Assembly (NCBI RefSeq): GCF_900602065.1
Contig: NZ_UWFN01000350.1
Location: 310,001-374,000, forward strand
Reading direction: 5' to 3'
Length of the DNA: 64,000 bases
Origin: Pseudomonas viridiflava
Lineage (GTDB): Bacteria; Pseudomonadota; Gammaproteobacteria; Pseudomonadales; Pseudomonadaceae
The notes beneath the pieces were generated by a model. It did not search any database. It saw nothing but the letters and a program-made list of their open reading frames with translations, and was not told the DNA's origin. A program made the translations under genes and the position numbers. Position 1 is the first letter of the stretch, and each line of letters starts with the position of its first letter. Shown here one piece after another: positions 43,222 to 51,127 of the stretch.

Positions 43222-44531
43222 TGCAGAGCGGCTCCCTTGAAGGTGGCATTGGCGCTGGTCTTGCGGTCGCGATACAGAAATGCGCCGCAACCGCTGACCA
43301 CCGCGGCGAACATGATGTAAAAGGCCGGCGCGACGTTGCTGCCGGTGTTGGCGATCAGCCAGGTAATGGTGAAGGTGGCGAAACCGCCGAAGATCGTGAC
43401 CGCAAAGTTGTAGGCCACGGACAGGCCGGTGGACAGCACATGAGTCGGCAGTAGTTCGCTGAACGCGGCCAGAATCGAGCCGATGTAACCGGCGATCAAC
43501 AGGCCCATCACCACTTCAAAAATCAGCAGCGAGGCCAGCCCTGGCATTTGGTTGATGAACAGGAACATCGGATACGCTGCGACGAAAATGGCAGCTGCCG
43601 AACCCAGTAACCAAGGGCGGCGACCGTGCTTATCCGCCAGCATGCCGACAATCGGAGTGGCGACGATCAATACAGCACCGCCCATCATCCCGGCGCTGAA
43701 ACCCACGCCGCTTGGCAGACCCAGAACGCGGGTCGAATAGGATGGGATGTAGAACAGAATTGCGTAGGTGCAGACCGTCCATAGCACGACCAGCGAGAAG
43801 CTGATCAGGGTTTCCCGTGGGTAGGTGCGGAAGACTTCGCGCAGTGGGGACTCGGTGGTTTTGGACTCTTTATAGACCGGCGTCTCGTCGATGCGGCTAC
43901 GGATGTAGAAACCGACCGGACCAATCAGCGTGCCGATGATAAACGGGATCCGCCAGCCCCAGCTTTCCAGCTGAGCCTGAGTCAGGTAGTTCGAAAGGAT
44001 AGCGCCCAGCGTGGAACCCAGCAGCACGGCGACGCCGATACTGGCCTGAATCCAGCTGGAGTAAAACGCCTTCTTGCCGTCCGGCGCGTGCTCGGTCAGA
44101 AAGGCCGTCGCGCTGCCCATTTCACCGCCCGCGGAGAAGCCTTGCAGCAGCCGTGCGAGCACAATCAACACCGGCGCGATCATGCCGATTTGCGCGTAAC
44201 TCGGGGTGATCGCAATGATCAGCGTGCCCAGCGCCATCAACAGGATGGTCAGCGAAAGCGCGGCTTTACGCCCGTGTTTGTCACCATAAACGCCCAGCAC
44301 AATGCCGCCGACCGGACGCATGAAAAAGCCTACGCCGAACGTCGCCAGTGCCAGTAGATAAGAGGTGAGTTCGCTGTCGGTGGGGAAAAACACCTTGGCG
44401 ATGATGACTGAGAAAAAGCTATAGACCGTGAAGTCGAACCATTCAAGCCCGTTGCCGATCACTGTCGCGATCACGGCTTTGCGTGCTTTCTGGTTATGGG
44501 TTGCCGTGGAACTGTTTTTTATAGCGTTCAC
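43218..44531 (-). CDS. MFS metabolite:H+ symporter (MHS) family carrier
   Basis: 437 residues if the GTG at 44531 is used; CAGGAG precedes it by 6 bp. An ATG at 44546 in the same frame is the alternative. The family signature GNGLEWFDFTVYSFFSVIIA is near residues 24-43, GDKHGRKAALS and RLLQGFSAGGEMGSA follow. MHS carriers take up organic acids such as shikimate, proline betaine or alpha-ketoglutarate. Substrate unknown here. Confidence 0.9.
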   Translation of the reverse strand: MNAIKNSSTATHNQKARKAVIATVIGNGLEWFDFTVYSFFSVIIAKVFFPTDSELTSYLLALATFGVGFFMRPVGGIVLGVYGDKHGRKAALSLTILLMALGTLIIAITPSYAQIGMIAPVLIVLARLLQGFSAGGEMGSATAFLTEHAPDGKKAFYSSWIQASIGVAVLLGSTLGAILSNYLTQAQLESWGWRIPFIIGTLIGPVGFYIRSRIDETPVYKESKTTESPLREVFRTYPRETLISFSLVVLWTVCTYAILFYIPSYSTRVLGLPSGVGFSAGMMGGAVLIVATPIVGMLADKHGRRPWLLGSAAAIFVAAYPMFLFINQMPGLASLLIFEVVMGLLIAGYIGSILAAFSELLPTHVLSTGLSVAYNFAVTIFGGFATFTITWLIANTGSNVAPAFYIMFAAVVSGCGAFLYRDRKTSANATFKGAALQ

Positions 44532-44719
44532 GTTGAACTCCTGCATGCAGATTACGCAGGGATTTGTCCCGCGCACGAGTGGGGCAGAGAAGCAATCGGG
44601 TGAAACATCGTCAGGGTCTTATGCCCTTGTAGGACCGAGAATAACTCGCGTAATTGGATGCGGGAAAACGCTCATTGGGAAGATATGCATGCGCTGGATG
44701 CATGCAAGAGGACGTGGAT

Positions 44720-44810
44720 CTGTAGGAGCTGTCGGGCACCGCGAGGCTGCGATATCGGTGCGTCCGACAAATCGCTATCGCAGCCTCGCGGTGCCCGACA
44801 GCTCCTACAG
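44720..44810. repeat. REP inverted pair, CTGTAGGAGCTGTCGGGCAC type
   Basis: CTGTAGGAGCTGTCGGGCAC and complement, enclosing GCGATATCGG. Near-perfect 30-bp arms. Lies between the LysR gene and the carrier. Confidence 0.92.
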
Positions 44811-44820
44811 AAAACGTGAT

Positions 44821-45717
44821 TCAGTCCCCGCTCTGAACCGTCAACCACTGCTCAAAAGACCGCGCCGCACGGCTCGGAAACTGCCCCGACGGATTGAGCA
44901 AATAATAACCACCGATCTCGCCCACATGGACATCACAAGCCGGCACCAACGCCCCGGACTTAACGTGCCCATCAATCATCGGTTTCCAGCCCAGCACAAT
45001 GCCGCGTCCATCAATGGCCAGGTCCACCATCACGGGATAGTTATTCACGGTCAGACGTTTGGAAATCGCCGAGGCATCGATACCCTGACGTGTAAACCAG
45101 TCAGTCCAGGACAGCCACTGACGCTGACCATCCTCAAGCATCAACAGCCGATGTTCGAACAACTGTTGTGGCTTGAGCACCTGACCTTGCAGATAGCCCG
45201 GCGCGCAATATGCCCCCACCGACTCTGCAAACAACAGCCGACTGTCCAGCCCCGGCGGCGAACCCGAGCGCAGGAAATACACCGCCAGATCAAACTCCGC
45301 ACGCACCAGGGAATCCAGCCCGTCCACCACCCGCAGTCGCACGTCGACATTGGGAAACTCATCGGCATAACGCCCCACCAACGGCCCCAACCACAACGCC
45401 GCGACACCGCTGGAACACGCCAGCGTCAGTTCCTGCTCGCCGCTGTGCGTCATGACCTGCGCCGTCGCTTCAGCGCACTGGGCAAGCACCCGATGCACCT
45501 GTTCGGCATACACCTGCCCAGCCACCGTGAGATGAATGCGCTTGTGCTCACGCCGAAACAACGCCCGCCCCAGAAACTCCTCAAGCTGCTGCACCTGACG
45601 ACTGATCGCACTTTGCGTCAAATGCAGCTCAGTGGCCGCGCGAGTGAAACTGCCATGGCGTACCGCCGCCTCAAAGGCGATAAGGGTTTGCAGCGGCGGC
45701 AGAGGTTCGATGCGCAT
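44821..45717 (-). CDS. LysR-type transcriptional regulator
   Basis: 298 residues. The helix-turn-helix (about 20-45, GSFTRAATELHLTQSAISRQ) is GcvA/AmpR-like, followed by a substrate-binding domain (about 90-290). Located upstream of the MHS carrier and amidohydrolase on the same strand, so it is the likely regulator of that pair (inference). Confidence 0.9.
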   Translation of the reverse strand: MRIEPLPPLQTLIAFEAAVRHGSFTRAATELHLTQSAISRQVQQLEEFLGRALFRREHKRIHLTVAGQVYAEQVHRVLAQCAEATAQVMTHSGEQELTLACSSGVAALWLGPLVGRYADEFPNVDVRLRVVDGLDSLVRAEFDLAVYFLRSGSPPGLDSRLLFAESVGAYCAPGYLQGQVLKPQQLFEHRLLMLEDGQRQWLSWTDWFTRQGIDASAISKRLTVNNYPVMVDLAIDGRGIVLGWKPMIDGHVKSGALVPACDVHVGEIGGYYLLNPSGQFPSRAARSFEQWLTVQSGD

Positions 45718-45833
45718 GGGGGATCCGGACAGTCATGAAGTCCCGCCATCAGAACAAAAAAGCGCGGAGGTTTCACCTCCAGATGGATTAGCCCCGTTGA
45801 ACTCGTGTACGCGGGGTGGCGCTCCACCTGCCA

Positions 45834-45980
45834 GCGATAAACGATTGCGCGGTATGTCGTCTATCCGCGTCTCATGTATCGCGGGCAAGCCCGGCTCCCA
45901 CAGCGCTCGCCGCTGTGTCAGGGTTAACCTGTGGGAGCTGAGCTTGCTCGCGATGAACGATAACGCGATATACCTGACGG
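45834..45980. repeat. REP cluster, two units, partly decayed
   Basis: Unit 1 ends in TCGCGGGCAAGCCCGGCTCC (to 45903) with a TATGTCGTCTATCCGCG core; unit 2 opens with CTGTGGGAGCTGAGCTTGCT at 45930. They face each other. The rest of 45718-46047 shows no gene. Confidence 0.7.
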
Positions 45981-46047
45981 GCCGAGGCGGCTGATTCTTG
46001 GGCAAGATTCAACCATCGGGATCTGAGCTTAAGGGCAAATCCACTAG

Positions 46048-46157
46048 TGTTCGGACCGCCAAGCCCGGTCGCTACGTTTGCAGCGATGGTGTGGACTCTG
46101 GGGTTGGCGGGCGGGAGCGACAAGGACGTGAAGCGGACGGGAAGTGTAGGGGGATTC
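46048..46157. repeat. 110-bp dispersed repeat, copy A
   Basis: Matches 54411-54520 over 110 bp with no gap; by hand about 97 of 110 bases agree. Includes GTCGCTACGTTTGCAGCGAT (a hairpin in copy B as GTCGCT-N8-AGCGAC). It ends 6 bp from the stop codon of the first immunity-like gene. Not a REP type. See findings. Confidence 0.85.
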
Positions 46158-46163
46158 TGTAAA

Positions 46164-46454
46164 CTAGCTTGGCAGCGGAATGCGTTTTACACTGGCACCT
46201 ATGTAGTAAACCAAGTCATTTCTGACGGGATCACCAAGTATCTTCATCACAGCCTTCACTTGATCCGCCGTCAGAATGTGCTCATCCGGGGGCACATGTT
46301 GCATTGAGGCCCAGCCCATTGCGGCGAGCACTCCCGGCTCAAGTTCCTGCGTTATGTCCCCCTCGTACTGTAATGAGTCGTCCCAAGAGTCTGAGTAAAA
46401 ACCACTGATTGAGAGGAATATAACCTCTACTGTATTTCGATGTCTTTCAGCCAC
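46164..46454 (-). CDS. Bacteriocin immunity-like protein 1 (pyocin S6-type family)
   Basis: 96 residues from a GTG at 46454; the start is uncertain because the GAAGAG ribosome site is too close. Conserved core: IFLSISGFYSDSWDDSLQYE, VLAAMGWASMQHVPPDE and LTADQVKAVM. It is a paralogue of the next two genes and closest to the third (46840). I place it in the pyocin-S6-type toxin immunity family from memory; activity is inferred from the toxin gene upstream in the operon. It begins 11 bp after the second gene's stop. Confidence 0.75.
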   Translation of the reverse strand: MAERHRNTVEVIFLSISGFYSDSWDDSLQYEGDITQELEPGVLAAMGWASMQHVPPDEHILTADQVKAVMKILGDPVRNDLVYYIGASVKRIPLPS

Positions 46455-46464
46455 CTCTTCGTCG

Positions 46465-46713
46465 CTACGCCCGAACCCCGATAAACACGTCTAGATTGCT
46501 TGGCAATGGCTCGTTGACCGCTGTGGATACTTCACCCACCTGTTCCATGGATAGCAGCCATTCACCATCAGGACTTTTCTCCAAGCTTTCCCATCCGAGA
46601 ATATTCAATACAGCATCTTCATATTCTGGCTTTACGACGAGGTCAAATTTCAACGCGTCGTCCTCAGCGTCATTTTTCAAAAAACCGGAGATCCATAGAA
46701 ACATGGTCAACAT
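46465..46713 (-). CDS. Bacteriocin immunity-like protein 2
   Basis: 82 residues from ATG 46713, with AAGGAA about 8 bp upstream; a longer start at 46752 lacks this. Core residues MFLWISGFLKND, VLNILGWESLEKSPDG and LSMEQVGEV align with the other two but it is the most divergent, so it may match a different toxin. About 130 bp separates it from the third paralogue. Confidence 0.75.
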   Translation of the reverse strand: MLTMFLWISGFLKNDAEDDALKFDLVVKPEYEDAVLNILGWESLEKSPDGEWLLSMEQVGEVSTAVNEPLPSNLDVFIGVRA

Positions 46714-46839
46714 CTTTCTATTCCTTTCCGGCTCACTCACTAGACCTAGCAAATACGGTTATAGAAATTTGCATCCATTTCCAGTCCCGGATTATTAGCC
46801 CGATCTATAGTCTCCGCTTTCTACGCAGGTTGTTGAGCT

Positions 46840-47082
46840 CTATCTAAAAACCCCAATGCTGTACGTCAACCCGTCATTGGCCTGGTCACCAAGCAGCCCC
46901 ATTACCGCAGATGCTTGATCTTGGCTGAGGTCAGTCTCGCCAGGCGGAACATCCTCCTGGGAGGCCCACCCCATGGCTGCCAGGACTGCCTCCTCTAACT
47001 CTGGTGGTACATCTTTTTCGTAGTACAACGAGTTGTCTGGATTCGGCTCTGGGTAAAAGCCACTGATTGAGAGAAATGTCAC
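46840..47082 (-). CDS. Bacteriocin immunity-like protein 3, toxin-proximal
   Basis: 80 residues from a GTG at 47082 with AAGGAG 7 bp upstream. TFLSISGFYPEP, VLAAMGWASQEDVPPGE and LSQDQASAVMGLLGD define the family. It starts 15 bp after the toxin stop, the usual place for the cognate immunity gene, so it is the best candidate to neutralise this toxin. Confidence 0.8.
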   Translation of the reverse strand: MTFLSISGFYPEPNPDNSLYYEKDVPPELEEAVLAAMGWASQEDVPPGETDLSQDQASAVMGLLGDQANDGLTYSIGVFR

Positions 47083-47097
47083 GTGTGATGCTCCTTC

Positions 47098-48300
47098 TCA
47101 TTTCGTCGTTATTCGTCTTTCGGGTTTGGCGTCACCAGTTTTTTCGCCAGTATCTGGGTCGTACTCACCTAAATGATTTCCCTGCTTGTCGTATACCTCT
47201 ACTTTTCCGTGTTGGTAATCCCATTCATATATACGCGTCTTGCTCTCCCATCGATGTCGATGTCCTTTATGACGCACTTTGATCGCGTCCGGGAATTTCG
47301 CAAGCTTCTTTGGTGCTCTGTGGTAACTATGATCTCCACCAAACTGGCGAGCAAACACCACATACATCGACCTCAACCCAGTATCCGCCGGGAACACCAC
47401 GATGCAGTCGTCGGTAGTGATGTCTTCGCCGGGGAAGCCTTCGATCTGGCTGTCGGTGTTTTCCGGGATCGGGTGGACGAGGATGGTGCCCAGTTGCTCG
47501 CCGCTGTTGTCGGGGTAGATCAGGGGCGGCATTTCGCCCAGCGGGCCGCGCTTGGGTGTCCAGAGAATCGTGATGCCGTTGAGCTTGGCTTCCAGTGCGG
47601 TCTGGTCGGCGTTCCAGGCTGCTTGCACCGTGCGGACTGAATCATCGCCCGTCGGTCCAGTGTGAATGCCGTAAACCTGCAAAACGCCTTCTGCATCCTG
47701 ACGAAACTGGAAGCGCACGCGACTGGGCGCGCGAGTCATATTGCGCAGTTGTTCGTCGGTGTACAGCGTGCCGTCGCCCATCTTGGTCGGGAGCATGCCG
47801 AGGATGAATACACTGGCAGGCAAACTCGCGCCGCGGATTGCCCAGGTCAGACCCTGTTGCATGATCCCGCCGCCAGCCACTCGGCCCAGCGCAAGGTCGG
47901 CACCGAGCGCAGTTGCAACAGCAGCATTGGCTGCAGGCACCGCCATAGAACCGACAACCATCACGGCTCCGAAGTTGGACACAGGTTCGGTGCAAGTGCC
48001 TGCTTCGGTCAGGCGCCAGTTTGCACTCGTACACGACTTGGCGAAGATCAAATCTGTGCGGGGTTTGGGCGCTGGCCAGTAGTCTTTTTCGATGTAAACC
48101 GGCTCCGGAGGCTGAGCAGGCCTTACCCGTCCACCCCATGAGCTGCCGCCACCAAAATACTGGGCATACCATGGCTCCTCAAATGGATCTTTTTTCAGAT
48201 CGTCCTCTCTCATAACGCGACCGAGACTTTCCTTAATGTCGGGGCGTGCAGGGTGTCGATCAGCCTGATGAGGGTCAATAAACACTCGGTAACCGGGCAT
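47098..48300 (-). CDS. S-type pyocin / colicin-E3-type 16S rRNase bacteriocin
   Basis: 400 residues from ATG 48300 (MREDDLKK at 48213 is an alternative start; neither has a strong ribosome site). Residues about 110-300 resemble the S-type pyocin translocation domain (AVPAANAAVATALGADLALG, VRFQFRQDAEGVLQVYGIHT). Residues about 325-400 match the colicin E3 ribonuclease domain: RIYEWDYQHGKVEVYDKQGN keeps Asp361, His364 and Glu368, equivalent to E3 Asp510, His513 and Glu517, and KPERRITTK keeps the terminal Arg. E3-type enzymes cut 16S rRNA in the decoding site of relatives. The N-terminal 110 residues are short for a receptor-binding domain. Three immunity-like genes follow. Confidence 0.85.
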   Translation of the reverse strand: MPGYRVFIDPHQADRHPARPDIKESLGRVMREDDLKKDPFEEPWYAQYFGGGSSWGGRVRPAQPPEPVYIEKDYWPAPKPRTDLIFAKSCTSANWRLTEAGTCTEPVSNFGAVMVVGSMAVPAANAAVATALGADLALGRVAGGGIMQQGLTWAIRGASLPASVFILGMLPTKMGDGTLYTDEQLRNMTRAPSRVRFQFRQDAEGVLQVYGIHTGPTGDDSVRTVQAAWNADQTALEAKLNGITILWTPKRGPLGEMPPLIYPDNSGEQLGTILVHPIPENTDSQIEGFPGEDITTDDCIVVFPADTGLRSMYVVFARQFGGDHSYHRAPKKLAKFPDAIKVRHKGHRHRWESKTRIYEWDYQHGKVEVYDKQGNHLGEYDPDTGEKTGDAKPERRITTK

Positions 48301-48366
48301 TTCAGGTGCGCGGTAATTCCACCTCCCATTTAAACGCGATGAAACAGGCCCTGACGGCCGCGCATA

Positions 48367-48416
48367 AAGGCCAAAAGAGCCTGTAAACTCCTCACGCCCG
48401 CAGGTACGCGGCCCGT
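48367..48416. repeat. 50-bp repeat, copy P, before gene at 48444
   Basis: Aligns without gaps to 49962-50011: both contain AAAAGA-CC-G-AAACT, CCCGCA and TACGCGGCC-GT in order. It ends 27 bp before the ATG. Possible shared promoter or leader element; see findings. Confidence 0.7.
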
Positions 48417-48443
48417 TTATTGATCAAGCGTTGAGGATAGGGA

Positions 48444-49355
48444 ATGAGTCTCTGGGATGACCTGAAAAAGAAAGCTGTCGACGCTAACCCTGAACTGGCA
48501 GCCAAGGCGGCTCAGGCGATGAACAAGGCTAAGGACATGGCCGTCGAGGCCGGTCAGAAGGCCGCGCCGATCCTCAAGGAAGCGAGCGAAAAGGCGGCGG
48601 CCTATGCTCAGGAGAAAACCCCGATTCTCAAGGCTCAGGCGCTCAAGGCGATTGACGATGCCAAGCTGCGTCGTGCCGAGCTCAAAGAGCGCGCCAAGCA
48701 CGACAAGGCCGCTCGCGCAGAAATGATCCGCACCATGTACGACATCAGCCTGTCGCCGGAAGACGTCAACTTCATCGACGAGCCGTTTAATCACTACGAC
48801 CGCCAGCTGCACTTTTTCGTGGTGACGGGGCAGATCCTCGACACCCAGAAGCGCAACCAGACTCACCTCAGCGCCAGTCATTCGCACCGCTCGGGTGGCG
48901 GCTTTTTGATCGACGGAACCGGCTCCATCGGCGGCAGCTCTTCATCGATGCACGTCAGCAGCCACAACGTTCAAGAGCACGAGTTCTGGGTCAAGCTGCG
49001 TGATGGCAAGGAGGCTTGCTTCCAGTTTTCCGATAGCACTGTGCGCATCCGTGAAGGGCAAACCGTCAGCATGCTGTTCGCACGCCGCGCTGATAGCCAG
49101 ACCGGGCAGATGGTCGCGCTGTACAACCACAGTTCGCAAGAGAACTACAGCATCGCCGGGCCTGCCGCGATCAACCAGATGTTTAACCTCTACACCGTCG
49201 AGCCGGGCCTGTTCAACGGCAACGAAGTGCTGACCACGCGTAACCGTTTGCTGCTGGAACTGGAGCGCCGATTAGGGCAACTGACCACGTACTCGATGCT
49301 GCACGGCAACGTCGAAGGGCAGGGGCGTGTGATTGAAGGTGAGCGTCAGGAGTGA
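48444..49355 (+). CDS. Hypothetical protein with amphipathic N-terminus
   Basis: 303 residues; GAGGATAGGG lies just before the ATG. The first about 85 residues are Ala/Lys-rich helix (repeats such as AAKAAQAMNKAKDMAVEAG), then a globular part with GGGFLIDGTGSIGGSSSSM and FWVKLRDGKEACFQF. A C-terminal LLLELERRLGQLTTYSML helix follows. Family not recognised. It is divergent from the bacteriocin and preceded by the 50-bp repeat. Confidence 0.75.
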   Translation: MSLWDDLKKKAVDANPELAAKAAQAMNKAKDMAVEAGQKAAPILKEASEKAAAYAQEKTPILKAQALKAIDDAKLRRAELKERAKHDKAARAEMIRTMYDISLSPEDVNFIDEPFNHYDRQLHFFVVTGQILDTQKRNQTHLSASHSHRSGGGFLIDGTGSIGGSSSSMHVSSHNVQEHEFWVKLRDGKEACFQFSDSTVRIREGQTVSMLFARRADSQTGQMVALYNHSSQENYSIAGPAAINQMFNLYTVEPGLFNGNEVLTTRNRLLLELERRLGQLTTYSMLHGNVEGQGRVIEGERQE

Positions 49356-49427
49356 TGATTGGCATGCGGCAATTAGCCCACGGCCCTCAACTGTCTCAAC
49401 CCGACGAGCGGTGCTAGAGTCGCGCCC

Positions 49428-49792
49428 ATGAAAATCTCTCGTGATGACCGGTCGATGATTGCCTGGGTGCTGTATTCAGCGTCCTGTTCAGTCTGTTCGG
49501 TTGCGGTATTCATCACGGGCAAATGAGTGGCCTGGCCCTGAGCGGGCTGAATGGTGGCTTTTGCTCGCTGGAAGGCGGGGGCGGCACGCGCATTGATCTG
49601 GGTAGTTCGGATCAGACCGGGCAAACTGTTGCGCTCAACTCCGATGGCTGGGCGTTTGATTACATCCCCGTCATGGCGTCGGCACCGATCAATGCGCAGA
49701 ACTGGCCGCAACCGCCGCCGCGCTATCTGTGGCCCTCGCTCAACCCTCGCGCGCCTCCCGGCACTTTCCTCGCAGGGAATCCATCAGTCTGA
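49428..49792 (+). pseudogene. DUF2946-family gene, frameshifted
   Basis: ATG 49428 opens MKISRDDRSMIAWVLY, then the frame shifts: reading one base longer after the TAT near 49475 restores SVLFSLFGCGIHHGQMSGLALSG, and the frame from 49523 continues to the TGA at 49792, ending PPRYLWPSLNPRAPP. A single T missing from a TT(T) run explains it. DUF2946 proteins are short exported proteins often near metal-related genes. Confirmation needs sequence check. Confidence 0.7.
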
Positions 49793-49929
49793 TCCCGTTA
49801 ATCCTCACTTCTATCGGTAAATGCCTGGCTCAATGCAATAGACGGAACGCCATGCAGCATTCCTGTCATTGCGGCCCGCAGTCAAAGGTATACACGGCAG
49901 GGAAGTCATCGGGGCATAGGGACCAACCA

Positions 49930-50011
49930 CGAGAAACAACACAGCCCGCACAGTTGCGCACAAGGCTAAAAGAACCCGGAAACTTCACACTCCCGCATCT
50001 ACGCGGCCTGT
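49930..50011. repeat. Decayed terminator-like cassette plus 50-bp repeat, copy Q
   Basis: GAAACAACACAGCCCGCACA resembles the start of the terminator cassette at 41919 and 54540; it leads into copy Q of the 50-bp repeat (49962-50011). A TATGAT -10-like box follows at 50016. Confidence 0.5.
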
Positions 50012-50048
50012 GACGTATGATAGGGGACGCTTCTGCACGGATCTCATC

Positions 50049-51104
50049 ATGATTACCCAGCCTCATCCCTCCACAACCCGCTCTTGGGCATTCTGGTGGA
50101 AACCGGCGTTGTTCCTGCTGGTGGCCGTGATCGGCCTGTACTACGTCAAATGGTCACCTTATTACCTCAAGTCATTCGTCGCTGCCGACACGCATAGCAT
50201 TGGCGGCTCGATCCTCAACGATCATTCGGCGTCGCCCTGGCTTGCTGCACTGAGTTACGCCCAGGTGTATTTCCTGGCGATCTGGAAGGCCGCCGTGCTG
50301 GCGATCATCCTTGGCTCATTGGTACAGGTACTTATCCCCCGCGACTGGTTGCTGCGAGCGTTCGGAAAAGCCGGCTTCGGTTCGACGCTGCGGGGAGGAC
50401 TGTTCGCCCTGCCGGGTATGATGTGCAGCTGCTGCGCGGCCCCCGTTGCGGCGGGGCTACGGCGGCAGAATGTATCGGAAGGTGCGGCGTTGGCGTTCTG
50501 GATCGCAAACCCGGTGCTCAACCCCGCCACATTGATATTCATGGGCTTCGTACTCGGTTGGCAGTTCACTGGCCTGCGTTTGGTGGCTGGCGTCGCACTT
50601 GTGCTGGGCGCGGCTTTACTCGGCCAGCGCTTGTCGCGACCAGAGGCGCTGCCGCAAGCGGCCGTGGATGCCGTTGAGGTAGCCACAACCGCAGATACCC
50701 GCAGCCTCCCTTTGCAGTGGTTACGCACGATGTGGCAGTTATTCTGGACCACCATCCCGATCTACGTGCTGGCGGTGCTGATCCTCGGAGCGGCAAGGGT
50801 ATGGCTCTTCCCTCACGTCGACGGAGCAATGGCCAATAGCTGGCTATGGCTGGTGCCACTCGCTGTCGTGGGCACCTTGTTTGTGATTCCTACCGCGGCA
50901 GAAATCCCTATTGTGCAGGCCCTGATGGGTCTGGGCTTGGGTACAGCCCCCGCCGTCGCGCTATTGATGACGCTGCCAAGCGTCAGCCTGCCGTCGCTAT
51001 TAATGCTGCGTAAATCTTTTGATCGTCGGGTGCTGGTGGCCGTCGCGTTGCTGACCATGCTGGTGGGCATTGTCAGCGGCGTCATCGGCGCGCTGATTTT
51101 CTAG
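50049..51104 (+). CDS. COG0701-type permease
   Basis: 351 residues from ATG 50049; an earlier in-frame start overlaps the repeat. About eight membrane helices. The FALPGMMCSCCAAPVAAGLR segment (about 127-146) carries a CxCC cysteine cluster typical of the ArsP/COG0701 permease group, members of which export organoarsenicals or metals. Substrate unknown; no regulator beside it. Confidence 0.85.
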   Translation: MITQPHPSTTRSWAFWWKPALFLLVAVIGLYYVKWSPYYLKSFVAADTHSIGGSILNDHSASPWLAALSYAQVYFLAIWKAAVLAIILGSLVQVLIPRDWLLRAFGKAGFGSTLRGGLFALPGMMCSCCAAPVAAGLRRQNVSEGAALAFWIANPVLNPATLIFMGFVLGWQFTGLRLVAGVALVLGAALLGQRLSRPEALPQAAVDAVEVATTADTRSLPLQWLRTMWQLFWTTIPIYVLAVLILGAARVWLFPHVDGAMANSWLWLVPLAVVGTLFVIPTAAEIPIVQALMGLGLGTAPAVALLMTLPSVSLPSLLMLRKSFDRRVLVAVALLTMLVGIVSGVIGALIF

Positions 51105-51127
51105 AAAAGGCGCAGGCGCCGCTGGGC

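Noticed and set aside
45872..46123. 83-codon minus-strand frame across a REP and repeat copy A
   Set aside because: Made of REP sequence and the dispersed repeat; changes between repeat copies alter the peptide, so no sign of protein selection.
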